A stretch of DNA of 64,000 nt from an uncultured Pelagibacteraceae bacterium (GCA_902632545.1 CACPCX010000004.1:29835-93834), one strand, 5' to 3'; shown: positions 26,827 through 37,754, counted from the stretch's first letter. A program made the numbers and translations. Notes: generated from the sequence alone by a model not told the origin.

Positions 26827-27954
26827 TTAGTTTTTCCAGAAATCTTTTGCTTTTTGAAAAAATTTTTTAATACTTGGATTAGACTTATCGTTTTCAATTT
26901 CTCTAAATTGTTCTAATAATTCTTTTTGTTTTTTATTTAAATATACAGGTACCTCTGTTTTAACTTGAACATATAAGTCACCAAAATCACCTCTTCTCAT
27001 AAATGGCATACCTTTACCTTTTAATCTGAATTGCTTACCATTTTGAGTTCCATCAGGAATTTTAATTTTAGCTTTTCCACCATCAATAGTTGGAATTTCA
27101 ACAGTTGTTCCTAATGCTGCATCTGCAAGAGAAAGAGGAAATTCAAAAAATAAATTTTCATCAGATCTTTTAAATAAGTTATGAGAATTTACGTTAACAA
27201 ATAAATAAAGATCACCTGTTGCTCCACCTCTTGTTCCAGCTTCACCTTTTCCTGCTAATCTAATTCTTGTTCCATCATCTACACCTTTTGGAATTGTTAC
27301 AGAAATTTTCTTAGATGCTTGTTTTTTACCTTGGCCATTACAATCATTGCAGGGGTTGGTAATTTCTTCCCCATTTCCATTACACTGAGGACATGTTTGT
27401 TGAACAGTAAAAAAACCCTGGTTTGATCTAACTCTACCACTTCCTCCACAATATGAGCATCTATCTGGTGAATAACCTGGCTTAGATCCATTACCTCTAC
27501 AGGTTCCACATTGTTCTGTTGTCGAAAATTTTATGTCTTGCTTTTTTCCGTTATAAGCTTCTTCAAGAGAAATTGATAAATCATATCTTAAGTCAGAGCC
27601 CCTGTTATTTGATCGTCTATTTCTTGATCTTCCACCACCACCAAAATCCCCAAAGAAATCTTCGAAAATATCTGAAAAATCTGCTCCACTAAATCCACCA
27701 AAACCTCCACCTGGTCTGCCACCACCATTTTCGAAAGCTGCATGACCAAAGTTATCGTAGTTTTGTTTCTTCTCTTTGTCTGAAAGTATTCCGTAGGCTT
27801 CACTAGCTTCTTTAAATTTTTCCTCTGCTTTTGAGTCCCCAGGATTTTTATCGGGATGATATTTAACAGCTAACTTTCTATATGCGGATTTTAATTCTTC
27901 GGGGCTCGCGCTTTTATTAACGCCTAGGACATCGTAATAGTCTCTTTTAGCCAT
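26827..27954 (-). CDS. dnaJ: Chaperone DnaJ (Hsp40)
   Basis: Stimulates the DnaK ATPase and delivers substrates. It has an N-terminal J domain with HPD in [10 protein letters not shown], a Gly/Phe-rich linker, four C-x-x-C-x-G-x-G zinc repeats ([32 protein letters not shown]) and the C-terminal substrate domains. The open frame also allows a TTG one codon upstream, but the ATG at 27954 is the better start and gives 375 residues. It lies 29 bases after dnaK. Confidence 0.98.
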   Translation of the reverse strand: MAKRDYYDVLGVNKSASPEELKSAYRKLAVKYHPDKNPGDSKAEEKFKEASEAYGILSDKEKKQNYDNFGHAAFENGGGRPGGGFGGFSGADFSDIFEDFFGDFGGGGRSRNRRSNNRGSDLRYDLSISLEEAYNGKKQDIKFSTTEQCGTCRGNGSKPGYSPDRCSYCGGSGRVRSNQGFFTVQQTCPQCNGNGEEITNPCNDCNGQGKKQASKKISVTIPKGVDDGTRIRLAGKGEAGTRGGATGDLYLFVNVNSHNLFKRSDENLFFEFPLSLADAALGTTVEIPTIDGGKAKIKIPDGTQNGKQFRLKGKGMPFMRRGDFGDLYVQVKTEVPVYLNKKQKELLEQFREIENDKSNPSIKKFFQKAKDFWKN

Positions 27955-27983
27955 CAAATTACCCCAGACAATTAAATGTCAGT

Positions 27984-29909
27984 TTAAGCGCTTTTTTCTT
28001 TGTTCTCGTCTTTTACTTCTTCGAAATCAGCATCAACAACATTCTCGTCTTTTTTACCAGCATCATCTCCACCATCATCTTTTCCAGACTCAGGTTTTGC
28101 ACTTTGTTGTGATTTATAGATTGCTTCTCCAAGTTTCATTGAAGCTTGAACTAAAGCCTCAGTTTTTTTCTTAATATCTTCAATATCTTCACTTTTTAAT
28201 GCTTCTTTTACAGCAGTAGATGCATCTTCAATTGCTTTTTTCTCTGCATCAGAAATCTTTGATCCATGCTCTTTTAAATTTTTTTCAGTAGAGTGAATTA
28301 GAGTATCCGCTTGGTTTCTAACATCAACCGATTCTCTTTTCTTTTTATCAGCTTCTTTGTTAGCCTCTGCGTCTTTAACCATTTTTTCAATTTCTTCATC
28401 ACTTAATCCACCTGAAGCTTGAATTTGTATCTTTTGTTCTTTACCAGTTCCTTTATCTTTTGCTGATACATTTACGATACCATTAGCATCAATATCAAAT
28501 GTAACTTCAATTTGAGGTACTCCCCTTGGTGCTGGTGCAATACCTACTAATTCAAAGTTTCCTAAGGCTTTATTATCAGCTGCCATTTCTCTTTCACCCT
28601 GTAGAACTCTAATAGATACAGCAGGCTGATTGTCTTCAGCAGTTGAAAATACCTGACTTTTTTTAGTTGGTATTGTTGTGTTTTTATCAATCAGTTTTGT
28701 AGATACACCTCCAAGAGTCTCTATACCAAGTGATAATGGAGTTACATCTAGTAGAAGTACATCTTTAACATCTCCTTGTAATACACCTGCTTGAATAGCA
28801 GCACCCATTGCAACTACTTCATCAGGGTTAACACTTTTGTTAGGATCTTTTCCAAAAAAGTTTTTAACTTCTTGTAATACTTTTGGCATTCTGGTCATAC
28901 CACCTACCATTACGACTTCATCAATTTCACTAGCAGTAATTCCTGCATCTTTTAACGCAGTTTTACATGGAGGCATTGTTTTAGAAATTAAGTCCTCAAC
29001 TAAAGCTTCAAGTTTTGCTCTAGTCATTTTTAAATTAATATGTTTTGGACCTGTCTTATCTGCTGTAATGAAAGGTAAATTTATATCCGTTTGTTCAGCA
29101 GAAGATAATTCTATTTTTGCTTTCTCAGCAGCTTCTTTTAATCTTTGCAAAGCAAGCTTATCTGATTTCAGATCGATTCCATTATCTTTCTTAAATTCAG
29201 AAATTAAATAATCTACAACAGCATTATCAAAATCTTCACCACCCAAAAAAGTATCACCATTAGTTGATTTAACTTCGAAGACACCATCACCCAGTTCTAA
29301 AATAGAAACATCAAATGTTCCTCCGCCTAAATCATATACTGCAATTTTTTTATTTTGTTTTTTATCTAAACCATATGCAAGTGACGCTGCTGTTGGTTCG
29401 TTAATAATTCTTAATACCTCTAAACCAGCAATTTTTCCTGCATCTTTAGTTGCTTGTCTTTGAGCATCGTTAAAATATGCTGGTACTGTAATTACAGCTT
29501 TAGTTACTGCTTGACCTAAATATTTTTCTGCTGTTTCTTTCATTTTTTGTAAAATGAACGCTGATATTTGAGAAGGCGAATATTTTTCACCTTTGGCTTC
29601 AATCCAAGCATCACCTTTTTCAGAATTAATTATTTTAAAAGGTGCTGCTTCCACATCTTTTTTTACAGTTGGATCATCAAAATTTCTTCCAATTAATCTT
29701 TTAACTGCAAAGATGGTATTTTCTGGATTTGTAACAGCTTGTCTTTTTGCTGGCTGTCCAATTAATTTTTCATTTTCATCTGTAAATGCCACAACTGATG
29801 GAGTAGTTCTTGCTCCTTCAGTGTTTTCTAAAACTTTAGCTTGTGTTCCCTCCATTATAGCAACACATGAATTTGTTGTTCCTAAGTCTATTCCAATAAT
29901 TTTACTCAT
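27984..29909 (-). CDS. dnaK: Chaperone DnaK (Hsp70)
   Basis: ATP-driven folding chaperone. [13 protein letters not shown] opens the nucleotide domain, [17 protein letters not shown] and the DLGGGTFD phosphate loop are intact, and the linker [13 protein letters not shown] precedes the peptide-binding domain. The acidic, glycine-rich C-terminal tail ([13 protein letters not shown], ending KEKSA) is present. Length of 641 residues is typical. A sigma32-type promoter lies just upstream at 29934-29961; no CIRCE element for HrcA is visible. Confidence 0.99.
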   Translation of the reverse strand: MSKIIGIDLGTTNSCVAIMEGTQAKVLENTEGARTTPSVVAFTDENEKLIGQPAKRQAVTNPENTIFAVKRLIGRNFDDPTVKKDVEAAPFKIINSEKGDAWIEAKGEKYSPSQISAFILQKMKETAEKYLGQAVTKAVITVPAYFNDAQRQATKDAGKIAGLEVLRIINEPTAASLAYGLDKKQNKKIAVYDLGGGTFDVSILELGDGVFEVKSTNGDTFLGGEDFDNAVVDYLISEFKKDNGIDLKSDKLALQRLKEAAEKAKIELSSAEQTDINLPFITADKTGPKHINLKMTRAKLEALVEDLISKTMPPCKTALKDAGITASEIDEVVMVGGMTRMPKVLQEVKNFFGKDPNKSVNPDEVVAMGAAIQAGVLQGDVKDVLLLDVTPLSLGIETLGGVSTKLIDKNTTIPTKKSQVFSTAEDNQPAVSIRVLQGEREMAADNKALGNFELVGIAPAPRGVPQIEVTFDIDANGIVNVSAKDKGTGKEQKIQIQASGGLSDEEIEKMVKDAEANKEADKKKRESVDVRNQADTLIHSTEKNLKEHGSKISDAEKKAIEDASTAVKEALKSEDIEDIKKKTEALVQASMKLGEAIYKSQQSAKPESGKDDGGDDAGKKDENVVDADFEEVKDENKEKSA

Positions 29910-29933
29910 AATTTAATAACTCTCTCTCACGTC

Positions 29934-29961
29934 ATATAGGGTTTAAATGTGAAACTACAAG
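29934..29961 (-). promoter_or_regulatory. Heat-shock (sigma32/RpoH) promoter of dnaK
   Basis: On the minus strand CTTG (29958-29961), then 17 bases, then CCTATAT (29934-29940). This fits the alphaproteobacterial RpoH pattern CTTG-N17/18-CYTATNT. It lies 25 bases upstream of the dnaK start codon. The match is by eye but exact for all fixed positions. Confidence 0.7.
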
Positions 29962-29973
29962 TTGATCTCATAA

Positions 29974-30624
29974 TTATTTATTTTCTAGATTTTCCTTATT
30001 TTCCTCAGTTTTCTCCTCTTTTATTGTAACTTTTTTTGACACCCCTACTAATGATGGTCTAAGCAACCTGTCTTTTATAGTAAATCCTTTTTGAATTTCC
30101 TGGATTATTGTTCCAGGTTCTTTCGTGTCATCCTCTATTTCCATCATTGCTTGATGAAAATTTGGATCTAGTTTTTTGTTAAGACTATCAATAGGTTTAA
30201 TATTATTTTTTTCAAATATTGAGATTAAATCTTTTTTAATAATATCTAAATGTTCTAGTGTCTTCTTTAATGCTTCAGTTCCTTTTAACTTATCGTCACT
30301 CTCAAGGACATGTTTTGACCGATCTAAATTATCAATCAAATTTAATGCTTCCTTAGCAAAACTATAACCACCATATTCAAAAGCATCCTCTTTTTCTTTT
30401 TCAAATCTTCTTCTTTGATTTTCCATTTCAGCAAAAGTTCTCGCCACTTTATCTTCAAGTTCAGCAATTTTTTCTTCTGGAGTTGGTTCTTTAATTTCTT
30501 CTTTAGGTTCTTGGTCTGTTTGTTGCTTATTTTCTTCGATTGAGCTTTCTTCAGGTTTATCAGTTTCTTTTGCTATACCCTGATTTTGATCTGAAGTGCT
30601 ATTTTGGTTTTCTTCTTTTTCCAT
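29974..30624 (-). CDS. grpE: Nucleotide exchange factor GrpE
   Basis: Releases ADP from DnaK. The first 65 residues are a low-complexity Glu/Gln/Lys tail, followed by the long dimerising coiled coil (EEKIAELEDKVARTFAEMEN with RRRFEKEKEDA after it) and the C-terminal beta domain (TIIQEIQKGFTIKDRLLRPSLVGV). Length of 216 residues is slightly long because of the tail. It is upstream of dnaK on the same strand but separated by 64 bases containing the dnaK heat-shock promoter. No hrcA accompanies it. Confidence 0.96.
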   Translation of the reverse strand: MEKEENQNSTSDQNQGIAKETDKPEESSIEENKQQTDQEPKEEIKEPTPEEKIAELEDKVARTFAEMENQRRRFEKEKEDAFEYGGYSFAKEALNLIDNLDRSKHVLESDDKLKGTEALKKTLEHLDIIKKDLISIFEKNNIKPIDSLNKKLDPNFHQAMMEIEDDTKEPGTIIQEIQKGFTIKDRLLRPSLVGVSKKVTIKEEKTEENKENLENK

Positions 30625-30660
30625 AGTCTCTTATATGGTAAGGATTTTGATAATTTCTAG

Positions 30661-31263
30661 ATGTTTAAACAAAAAATTAATAAATTACTTATTGGGACTA
30701 ATAACAGAGGTAAACTAAGAGAAATCAGAAGTTTATTGCCAAAAAGTATTAAAATTTATTCTACATCTGGATTTAATTTAAAGAGCCCGGTTGAAAATGG
30801 TAAGACATTTGAAGAAAATTCATTAATCAAATCTAAATATTTTTCAAAAAAAACAGGATTAATGTGTTTGGCTGATGACTCAGGTTTAGAGATAGATATT
30901 TTGAATAAAAATCCTGGAATTTATTCTGCAAGATGGGGTGGAAAATATGGAGATTTTGGTAAAGCTATAAAAAGAGTTTATAACTCGCTAAATAAAAAAG
31001 ATAAAAATTGGAAAAATAAAAAAATTAAAGCTAAATTTATTTGTGCACTTTCTATTTCGTATTTAAATAAAAAAATCACTTGTGTCGTAGGTAAAGTTGA
31101 GGGCTATATTTCAAACGAACCAAAAGGAAAAAATGGATTTGGTTATGATCCAATTTTTATTCCTTTAAAAAAAAGAAAAACTTTTGGAGAAATGAAGCCG
31201 TCACAAAAATATAAAATGGATCATAGATATCAGGCTTTTAAAAAAATTAGAAAATTTTTATAA
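30661..31263 (+). CDS. rdgB: dITP/XTP pyrophosphatase (RdgB/HAM1)
   Basis: Hydrolyses non-canonical purine nucleoside triphosphates. The substrate-binding LLIGTNNRGKLREI, TFEENSLIKSKYF, LADDSGLEID and FGYDPIF segments are the family signature, ending with HRYQAF (for HRxxAL). Length is 200 residues. In many alphaproteobacteria rdgB accompanies hrcA-rph next to grpE; here it faces grpE across 36 bases without them. It overlaps the end of the convergent PBP-activator gene by 17 bases. Confidence 0.95.
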   Translation: MFKQKINKLLIGTNNRGKLREIRSLLPKSIKIYSTSGFNLKSPVENGKTFEENSLIKSKYFSKKTGLMCLADDSGLEIDILNKNPGIYSARWGGKYGDFGKAIKRVYNSLNKKDKNWKNKKIKAKFICALSISYLNKKITCVVGKVEGYISNEPKGKNGFGYDPIFIPLKKRKTFGEMKPSQKYKMDHRYQAFKKIRKFL

Positions 31264-32401
31264 GTTTTTTATCCTCAATTTTATAAAAATTGAGTCTGTG
31301 ATTAATTTTATTGTTTTTGATGTCAAAAATTCCTATTTTTCCTTTAAATGAATTTTTTTTCTTAAAAATTTTATTTAAGTTTTCTGTATCTGAGTTTATT
31401 GATAAATAATAAACCAATCCAACCAAATCATAACTCAATAAAGACAAATGAGTGGGATCTTCATTAAATGCATTAAAGTACTTTATTTTATAGCTATCAA
31501 AATTTTCTTTATTTATTGACGGATAATACAATGGTTGGATATCAGTTTCATTTAATAAACTATCATCAAACCATTGATTTAAAGTTATAAAATACTTATT
31601 TTCAGGGAGTACGTCAGTGTATAAAAGTGATGTTGAAACACTTTTTAGACTTTCATCGAAATCTGAAATTACTATAGCGTCAAAATTTAAACCACCTAGG
31701 GTGTATCTTTTTTCTAGTCTTTTTATTTTTTTTTCTTTATTTGGCTCATTTGAATTTTTAATTCTTTTTATTTCATCTTCTAAATTTTGTTTTCTAACTT
31801 TATAGTTTGTAATTTCCTCTATTTGCTTTGTTAGTTTTGTTGGTTCTGTATTATATTCATAGTCTTTATAGATTTTTATTTTTGAATTTTTTATTCCTTT
31901 TTTAACTTCAAATTCATAATCTTGAATTGGTGTTAAAAAAATAGTTCTTTGTATTTGATTGGTTTCTAAAAATTTTTTTATTGTATTAAATTGTGAGGTA
32001 GAATTTATTCCTGCGGAAATTACATTTTTTGGAAGATCTAAAGTTTTATTGGTTAATGATAAAAATGTTAAATTTTTCATTTCATCTAAATAGGTTAAAC
32101 TTTCATAGAACACTGGACCAATAACAATTTTTATACCCATTTCACTTAATTCAAATGCTGATTTTAAAGTCTGATTAGCTTTAGTCGCTGTATCCTTTGG
32201 AAAGATTTCTATCAAATTATTATTTATATCCTTAACAGCCAATCCCACAGCTTTAATGATTGAAGCACCAATTTCTTTATTTTCTCCTGTCATAGGTACT
32301 AATAATCCTATTTTGATTTTTTCTTGAGCATTTACAGCCTGAAAAAACAAAAAGTGAAAACTTAAAAAAATAAAATAAATAATTTTAATAAATTTAATCA
32401 T
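31247..32401 (-). CDS. Penicillin-binding protein activator (LpoA/YraM-like), periplasmic-binding fold
   Basis: 384 residues with an N-terminal signal segment ending near AVNAQEK. The body is a type I periplasmic-binding fold: IKIGLLVPMTGENKEIG, then VIGPVF (for the conserved GPL) and a Leu-rich C-terminal lobe. Alphaproteobacterial homologues are annotated as penicillin-binding protein activators next to rsmI, as here. The lipobox cysteine expected for LpoA is absent; a plain signal peptide is seen instead. A lysine-rich coiled-coil insert lies at about residues 195-225. Wall function is inferred. Confidence 0.72.
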   Translation of the reverse strand: MIKFIKIIYFIFLSFHFLFFQAVNAQEKIKIGLLVPMTGENKEIGASIIKAVGLAVKDINNNLIEIFPKDTATKANQTLKSAFELSEMGIKIVIGPVFYESLTYLDEMKNLTFLSLTNKTLDLPKNVISAGINSTSQFNTIKKFLETNQIQRTIFLTPIQDYEFEVKKGIKNSKIKIYKDYEYNTEPTKLTKQIEEITNYKVRKQNLEDEIKRIKNSNEPNKEKKIKRLEKRYTLGGLNFDAIVISDFDESLKSVSTSLLYTDVLPENKYFITLNQWFDDSLLNETDIQPLYYPSINKENFDSYKIKYFNAFNEDPTHLSLLSYDLVGLVYYLSINSDTENLNKIFKKKNSFKGKIGIFDIKNNKINHRLNFYKIEDKKLIKIF

Positions 32402-32435
32402 TTTGATGTTAATATAATATTTTTTAAGCTAAATT

Positions 32436-33299
32436 ATGATCATAAAACCACAATTTAAATTAAAAGAATACGAAAATGGTCTTTATTTGGTATCAACTCC
32501 TTTGGGAAATCTCAAAGATATCACTTTAAGGGCAATTGAAGTTTTACAACAATCTGATTATATCTTATGTGAAGATACTCGAATTTCAAAAAAACTTTTA
32601 GATAAGTATCAAGTTAAATCAAAATTAATTTCAAATCATAAATTTAATGAAAAAAAAAATGTAGTAAAAATGATTGAATATCTTAAATCTGGAAATATGA
32701 TTTCATTGATATCTGATGCTGGTACGCCCAGTATTTCTGATCCAGGTTCAATATTGGTTAATGAGTGTATTAATAATGAGATAAAAATTTTTCCTATTCC
32801 TGGACCATCGGCTGTTGCTGCAGCTGTTTCGATTAGTGGATTTTCAGATAAATTTTTGTTTTGTGGTTTTTTTCCAGAAAAAAAACAGGAATTATCTACT
32901 AAGTTAAAAAAATTTTCAGAATTTGAAAATACCTTAGTTTTTTTTACTTCTCCTAAAAAAATTAATAAAATCATACCTGAAATAAAAAAGAATTTTGCTG
33001 GAAGAAAGATAGTTTTTTGTAGGGAAATAACCAAAATGTACGAAGAATTTATTAGAAAAAATGTAGATGAATTAGAGTTATTTGAAAAAGATCCAAAAGG
33101 CGAACTTACTGTTGTTATTTCTGAAAGAAAAATAAACAAAAATATCTCTCAAAAATTAACTGAATCAGATATGAATATAATAAAAAAAATGATTAATAAA
33201 TTTTCCACTAAAGAAATTACAGATGTTTTAAGTCAAATGAGCAATGTATCTAAAAAAGAAATATATAATTATTGTTTAGAATTAAAAAATGAAAAATAA
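32436..33299 (+). CDS. rsmI: 16S rRNA 2'-O-ribose C1402 methyltransferase RsmI
   Basis: SAM-dependent tetrapyrrole-methylase-fold enzyme modifying C1402 of the ribosomal decoding centre. YLVSTPLGNLKDITLRA-like N-terminus (residues 16-32), CEDTRISKKLL, the SDAGTPSISDPG loop and PGPSAVAAAVSISG are the family signatures. Length of 287 residues is normal. It diverges from the PBP-activator gene with a 34-base gap, the conserved pairing also seen as yraL-yraM in enterobacteria. Confidence 0.97.
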   Translation: MIIKPQFKLKEYENGLYLVSTPLGNLKDITLRAIEVLQQSDYILCEDTRISKKLLDKYQVKSKLISNHKFNEKKNVVKMIEYLKSGNMISLISDAGTPSISDPGSILVNECINNEIKIFPIPGPSAVAAAVSISGFSDKFLFCGFFPEKKQELSTKLKKFSEFENTLVFFTSPKKINKIIPEIKKNFAGRKIVFCREITKMYEEFIRKNVDELELFEKDPKGELTVVISERKINKNISQKLTESDMNIIKKMINKFSTKEITDVLSQMSNVSKKEIYNYCLELKNEK

Positions 33300-33882
33300 A
33301 TTATTAATTTTTATCTTATTGAGTTTTATTTTAGCCGGATGTATTGGTGTTGGTTCTAAAGGTCTTTTTGGAACTGGTGTTTCAGTTGCTTTAGACCCAA
33401 GAACAGTAGGTACACAAATAGATGATTCAATAATGCAGAAAACAATAACTGCAAAAATTTTAACTAGAGACAAGAAATATCTTCTTTCAGTTAAAACAAA
33501 AGTTCTAGATGGTAGAATTTTTATAACTGGAAAAGTAGATAATCCCGAGGAAAAATTAATAATTACTAAATTAGCATGGGAAACAAAAGGTGCTCGTTCA
33601 GTTAGGAATGATATAAAAATTAAAGAGGAATTTAAATTTAAACAATCTGCTAAAGATGTTTTAATCACATCACAACTTAGAACAGCTTTAATTTTAAACA
33701 AAAATATTAAATCTACCAATTATCAAATCGACACATATAAAAAAAAAATTTATGTTTATGGCATTGCACTAACACTTGAGGAAAAAGATTTAGTTATAAG
33801 TGAAGCTAAGGAAATTCTTGATGTTGATGATGTGGTTGCAAGTATAATGCTTGTTGAAGATTTAAGAATTCAAAGAGAATAA
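33289..33882 (+). CDS. BON-domain lipoprotein (YraP/DolP-like)
   Basis: 197 residues with a lipoprotein signal peptide ending LAGC (Cys near residue 18). Two BON domains follow: one around DDSIMQKTITAKIL to RSVRNDIKI, the second around DVLITSQLRTALIL to VDDVVASIM. DolP maintains outer-membrane integrity and the beta-barrel machinery in E. coli; the same role is inferred here. It overlaps the end of rsmI by 11 bases, so the two are coupled. It ends directly against the convergent maeB. Confidence 0.85.
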   Translation: MKNKLLIFILLSFILAGCIGVGSKGLFGTGVSVALDPRTVGTQIDDSIMQKTITAKILTRDKKYLLSVKTKVLDGRIFITGKVDNPEEKLIITKLAWETKGARSVRNDIKIKEEFKFKQSAKDVLITSQLRTALILNKNIKSTNYQIDTYKKKIYVYGIALTLEEKDLVISEAKEILDVDDVVASIMLVEDLRIQRE

Positions 33883-36168
33883 TTATTTTTTGTAATCAAT
33901 TACTTCAGATGAATACGCTGCGATAGAAGCAAGATTAAGTATTTCTGAAGTTGAGGATCTAAGCGGAGCAATCTCAATTGGTAAACCTAAACCAATTAAC
34001 AGAGGACCTATAACTTTTGTTTCTCCAATTGTCTTCATTAACTTATATGAAATTGCTGCACTATGTTGTCCAGGCATTATTAAAATATTTGCTTTACCAA
34101 CAATTTGTGCAAAAGGGTAAAGTTCTCTGTACTCTGGGTTTAGAGCAACATCTGGTTGCATATCTCCATCAAATTCAAAATCAACTTTTTTTTCTTTTAA
34201 GATTTCAACTGCATTCCGAATATGTTTTGTTCTACTTGTAAGAGGTTGCCCAAATGTAGAATGAGACACGAAGGCAACTTTAGGATTAAATCCAAAGAGT
34301 CTAACAACCCTAGCTGTAGATATAGCTATTTCAGCCATTTGTTCAGATGTTGGATATTCATGAACACTTGTATCACCAACAAAAATAGTTCTTCCTTTAT
34401 GAACTATCATGTTTAATCCAAACATAATTTCACCTTTTCTTACATCAACAACTTGCTTGATTTTTTCAAAAGAGGCACCAAATCGTCTTGTATTACCTGT
34501 TACAGCACCATCAGCATCGCCACAGGCAACCATACTAGTAGCCCAAACAACTCTATCATTTCTGATCATTCGGTCACAATCTCGTTCTAGTAATCCTTGT
34601 TCTCTTTGTAATTTTTCAAATAAATGTTTAACGTACCTTTTTCTCTTTTCTTCATTTTTTGAATTAACAATTTCGATGTCAAAGTTTTCACTATATCCAA
34701 TATTTTTAATTTGCTCTTTGATCTTACTTTCTTTACCAACCAGAATTGGAACTCCTAACTTCGAATTTTTAAATGCTATAGCGGCTTTTAAAGTATTTTC
34801 ATCTTCACCATCTGCAAAAACAATTTTTTTCTGATTTTTCTTAATAAATGAATTTATACCTTGCATGATGGTTACTGTCGGATCTAGCCTTTGTTTGAGT
34901 TGATCTTTATAAGCATCAAAATCATCTATATTTTTTCTAGCTACTCCGCTATCTATAGCTGCTTTTGCTACAGCCGCTGGTATTACACTAATTAATCTTG
35001 GATCAAATGTTGATGGAATAATATAATCTTTTCCATAATGAGGTCTTTCTCCACCCATAGCTGCAACCACTTCATCAGGTACATCTTCTCTTGCAAGCTT
35101 AGCTATTGCATTAGCTGCAGCAACTTTCATTTCTTCATTTATCGTTTTGGATCTAACATCTAAAGCTCCTCGAAAAATGTAAGGAAATCCAATTAAATTA
35201 TTTACTTGATTGGGATAATCTGATCTCCCTGTTGCAACAATTGCATCATTTCTTACATCACTAATTTCCTCTGGAGTAATTTCTGGATCAGGATTAGCAC
35301 AAGCAAATATAATTGGATTTTTTGCCATGGATTTAACCATCTCTTTTTTTAGAACTCCTTTTGCAGATAATCCTAAAAAAACATCTGCTCCTTTAACAGC
35401 ATCCTTTAAAGTTCTATGTTTAGTTTTAACTGCATATCTGGATTTCCATTGATCAATTCCCTCAGTTCTTCCTTCATAAATAACGCCCTTTCTGTCTAGC
35501 ATTAATATATTTTCAGATTTTACTCCTGAGTTCTTAAATAACTCAGTACAAGCTTGAGCTGAAGCTCCAGCACCATTAACTACAACTTTAATTTTTTTTA
35601 TTGATTTACCAGAAATATCTAAGGCATTAATTAATGCTGCTGTCGTTATGATTGCTGTTCCATGTTGATCATCATGAAAAACTGGAATATCTAAAATTTC
35701 TTTTAATTTTTGTTCTATTATAAAACAATCTGGTGCAGCTATGTCTTCTAAATTTATTCCACCAAAACTAGGTGCAAAATTTTTAATTGAATTTACGATT
35801 TCGCCAGAATCTTTACAATCTATCTCTAAATCAATCGAATCGATATCTGCAAATCTTTTGAATAATACGGCCTTTCCTTCCATCACAGGCTTTGACGCTA
35901 AAGCACCTAAATTTCCCATTCCTAATATCGCTGAACCATTACTTATTACAGCAACAAGGTTTCCTTTGCTTGTGTAATCATAAGCTGCTTCTGGATTTTC
36001 ACTTATTTTTTTTACTGGAGCCGCAACTCCTGGAGAATATGCTAAAGCGAGATCACGCTTAGTTGTCATATTTTTTGAAGAAATAATCTCAATCTTGCCT
36101 GGTTTTTTGTCTTTATGAAAATCTAAAGCTTCTTTATCTGTGTAATGATCAATTTTTGTTTTTTTCAT
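33883..36168 (-). CDS. maeB: NADP-dependent malic enzyme with C-terminal phosphotransacetylase-like domain
   Basis: Oxidative decarboxylation of malate to pyruvate with NADPH. The N-terminal malic domain has YSPGVAAPV, FKRFADIDS, FHDDQHGTAI and VVNGAGASAQA; from about residue 430 a phosphotransacetylase-like domain follows (FADGEDENTLKAA..., VGPLLIGLG), which is usually regulatory rather than catalytic. The open frame extends to 36246, but I chose the ATG at 36168 (MKKTKIDHYTD), giving 761 residues as is normal for MaeB; the upstream extension has no family similarity and would overlap murJ. Confidence 0.95.
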   Translation of the reverse strand: MKKTKIDHYTDKEALDFHKDKKPGKIEIISSKNMTTKRDLALAYSPGVAAPVKKISENPEAAYDYTSKGNLVAVISNGSAILGMGNLGALASKPVMEGKAVLFKRFADIDSIDLEIDCKDSGEIVNSIKNFAPSFGGINLEDIAAPDCFIIEQKLKEILDIPVFHDDQHGTAIITTAALINALDISGKSIKKIKVVVNGAGASAQACTELFKNSGVKSENILMLDRKGVIYEGRTEGIDQWKSRYAVKTKHRTLKDAVKGADVFLGLSAKGVLKKEMVKSMAKNPIIFACANPDPEITPEEISDVRNDAIVATGRSDYPNQVNNLIGFPYIFRGALDVRSKTINEEMKVAAANAIAKLAREDVPDEVVAAMGGERPHYGKDYIIPSTFDPRLISVIPAAVAKAAIDSGVARKNIDDFDAYKDQLKQRLDPTVTIMQGINSFIKKNQKKIVFADGEDENTLKAAIAFKNSKLGVPILVGKESKIKEQIKNIGYSENFDIEIVNSKNEEKRKRYVKHLFEKLQREQGLLERDCDRMIRNDRVVWATSMVACGDADGAVTGNTRRFGASFEKIKQVVDVRKGEIMFGLNMIVHKGRTIFVGDTSVHEYPTSEQMAEIAISTARVVRLFGFNPKVAFVSHSTFGQPLTSRTKHIRNAVEILKEKKVDFEFDGDMQPDVALNPEYRELYPFAQIVGKANILIMPGQHSAAISYKLMKTIGETKVIGPLLIGLGLPIEIAPLRSSTSEILNLASIAAYSSEVIDYKK

Positions 36169-36220
36169 TTCTGATAACAATAAGTGTACAATTGGGGTAA
36201 AATTAAGACTAATATGATTT

Positions 36221-37750
36221 ATGAACTTACTTAAGTCAACAGGCACATTTGGGTTTTATACTATCATTAGTAGATTGCTCGGTTATTTAAGAGATATTTT
36301 AATAGCAATTTTTCTAGGAACAGGGATGTTGGCGGATGCCTTTTTTGTAGCATTTAGAATTCCAAATACTTTTAGAAGATTGTTTGCTGAAGGCACCTTT
36401 AATGCAGCATTCGTTCCAAGTTATTCATCAGAAATCACTAAAGGAAAAAAACAATCAAACAAATTTGCTAACGATATTTTTAATCTTCTTTTTTTAGGGT
36501 TGTTATTTTTAATAATAATAATTGAAATTTTCATGCCTGCATTTGTTTCAATTATTGCTCCAGGATTTGTAGGTGATTTAGAAAAAATGGAGGTAGCAAT
36601 TAATTTAACGAGGATTACTTTTCCTTTTTTATTTTTTATTTGTTTAGCTTCTTTTTTTTCAGCAATTTTAAATTCACATAATAAGTTTGCAGCTGCAGCT
36701 GCAGCCCCAATAATTTTAAATATTGTTTTAATTTTAGTGTTGATTTTTTCTAAATCTTTAGGTGATCAATTAGTTTATTATTTGTCTTACGGTGTTTCTT
36801 TTGCTGGTTTCTTACAATTAATTTTTTTATATAAATATGTATCAAAATACTACTCGCTTGAATTTAATTACAAATTGAAAGTAAGTAATAAAGTTAAATT
36901 TTTTTTTAAAAAACTTTTACCAAGTATTTTTTCATCAGGTGTCACTCAAATTAATATTTTAGTAGGTACAATAATTGCATCATTTCAAGCAAGTGCAGTT
37001 TCTTATTTATATTATGCAGATAGAATTTATCAAATTAACTTAGCTATAGCTGGTATTGCGATTGGTGTTGTCATACTTCCACAACTTTCAAGACATATTC
37101 AGTCTAGAAAAAAAAACAAGATTTTGCTTATACAAAATAAAGCTCTTGAATTAAGTTTATTTTTAAGTCTTCCAGCAACTATCGCTTTAATCATAGGATC
37201 AGAACAAATTATTTCAGCTTTATTTGGATATGGGTCTTTCAATGAAAAATCGGTGAATAACTCAAGTTTAGCGTTATATTATTTTGCATTAGGTCTGCCT
37301 GCTTTTGCATTGATAAAAGTTTTTTCAAGTTTTTTCTTTGCAAACCATGATACTAAAACTCCATTTTATATTTCTTTAGTTTCAGTATTTGTTAATATTT
37401 TTATCAGTTTGTATTATTTTAGTGACATTGGTTTTATAATAATTCCAATAGCCACATCCATTTCATCTTGGTTAAATTCAATATTGTTATTTTTATTTTT
37501 AAAAAATCGAGAATTATTTTATTTTAATCAAATTTTTTTTATTAAATTTATTAAAATAACTTTCGCATCAATTATTATGGGTTTATTCTTTAACTTTTTG
37601 TTAAATTTTTTCCAAAACGAATTAGCATTTAATCAATCAATTAAATCTTTTTATTTAGTTTTATCCGTTATATTAGGATTATTGTTTTATTTAATTGTAT
37701 GTTATTTCATCAAAGCTTTTCAAATGAATGATATTAAATTAAAGTATTAA
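36221..37750 (+). CDS. murJ: Lipid II flippase MurJ (MviN)
   Basis: Polytopic inner-membrane protein of 509 residues with about 14 hydrophobic segments. It exports the peptidoglycan precursor lipid II. The N-terminal [19 protein letters not shown] and [20 protein letters not shown] with FNAAFVP after it are strongly diagnostic. It precedes trpS by 4 bases as in most alphaproteobacteria, but the usual mutS and glnD upstream are absent. It starts 52 bases from the divergent maeB. Confidence 0.97.
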   Translation: MNLLKSTGTFGFYTIISRLLGYLRDILIAIFLGTGMLADAFFVAFRIPNTFRRLFAEGTFNAAFVPSYSSEITKGKKQSNKFANDIFNLLFLGLLFLIIIIEIFMPAFVSIIAPGFVGDLEKMEVAINLTRITFPFLFFICLASFFSAILNSHNKFAAAAAAPIILNIVLILVLIFSKSLGDQLVYYLSYGVSFAGFLQLIFLYKYVSKYYSLEFNYKLKVSNKVKFFFKKLLPSIFSSGVTQINILVGTIIASFQASAVSYLYYADRIYQINLAIAGIAIGVVILPQLSRHIQSRKKNKILLIQNKALELSLFLSLPATIALIIGSEQIISALFGYGSFNEKSVNNSSLALYYFALGLPAFALIKVFSSFFFANHDTKTPFYISLVSVFVNIFISLYYFSDIGFIIIPIATSISSWLNSILLFLFLKNRELFYFNQIFFIKFIKITFASIIMGLFFNFLLNFFQNELAFNQSIKSFYLVLSVILGLLFYLIVCYFIKAFQMNDIKLKY

Positions 37751-37754
37751 TTTT

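Noticed and set aside
29910..29973. CIRCE element for HrcA before dnaK
   Set aside because: No TTAGCACTC-N9-GAGTGCTAA-like repeat is present.
36169..36246. Upstream extension of maeB by 26 codons
   Set aside because: No family similarity, overlaps murJ by 26 bases, and the ATG at 36168 gives the usual MaeB length.
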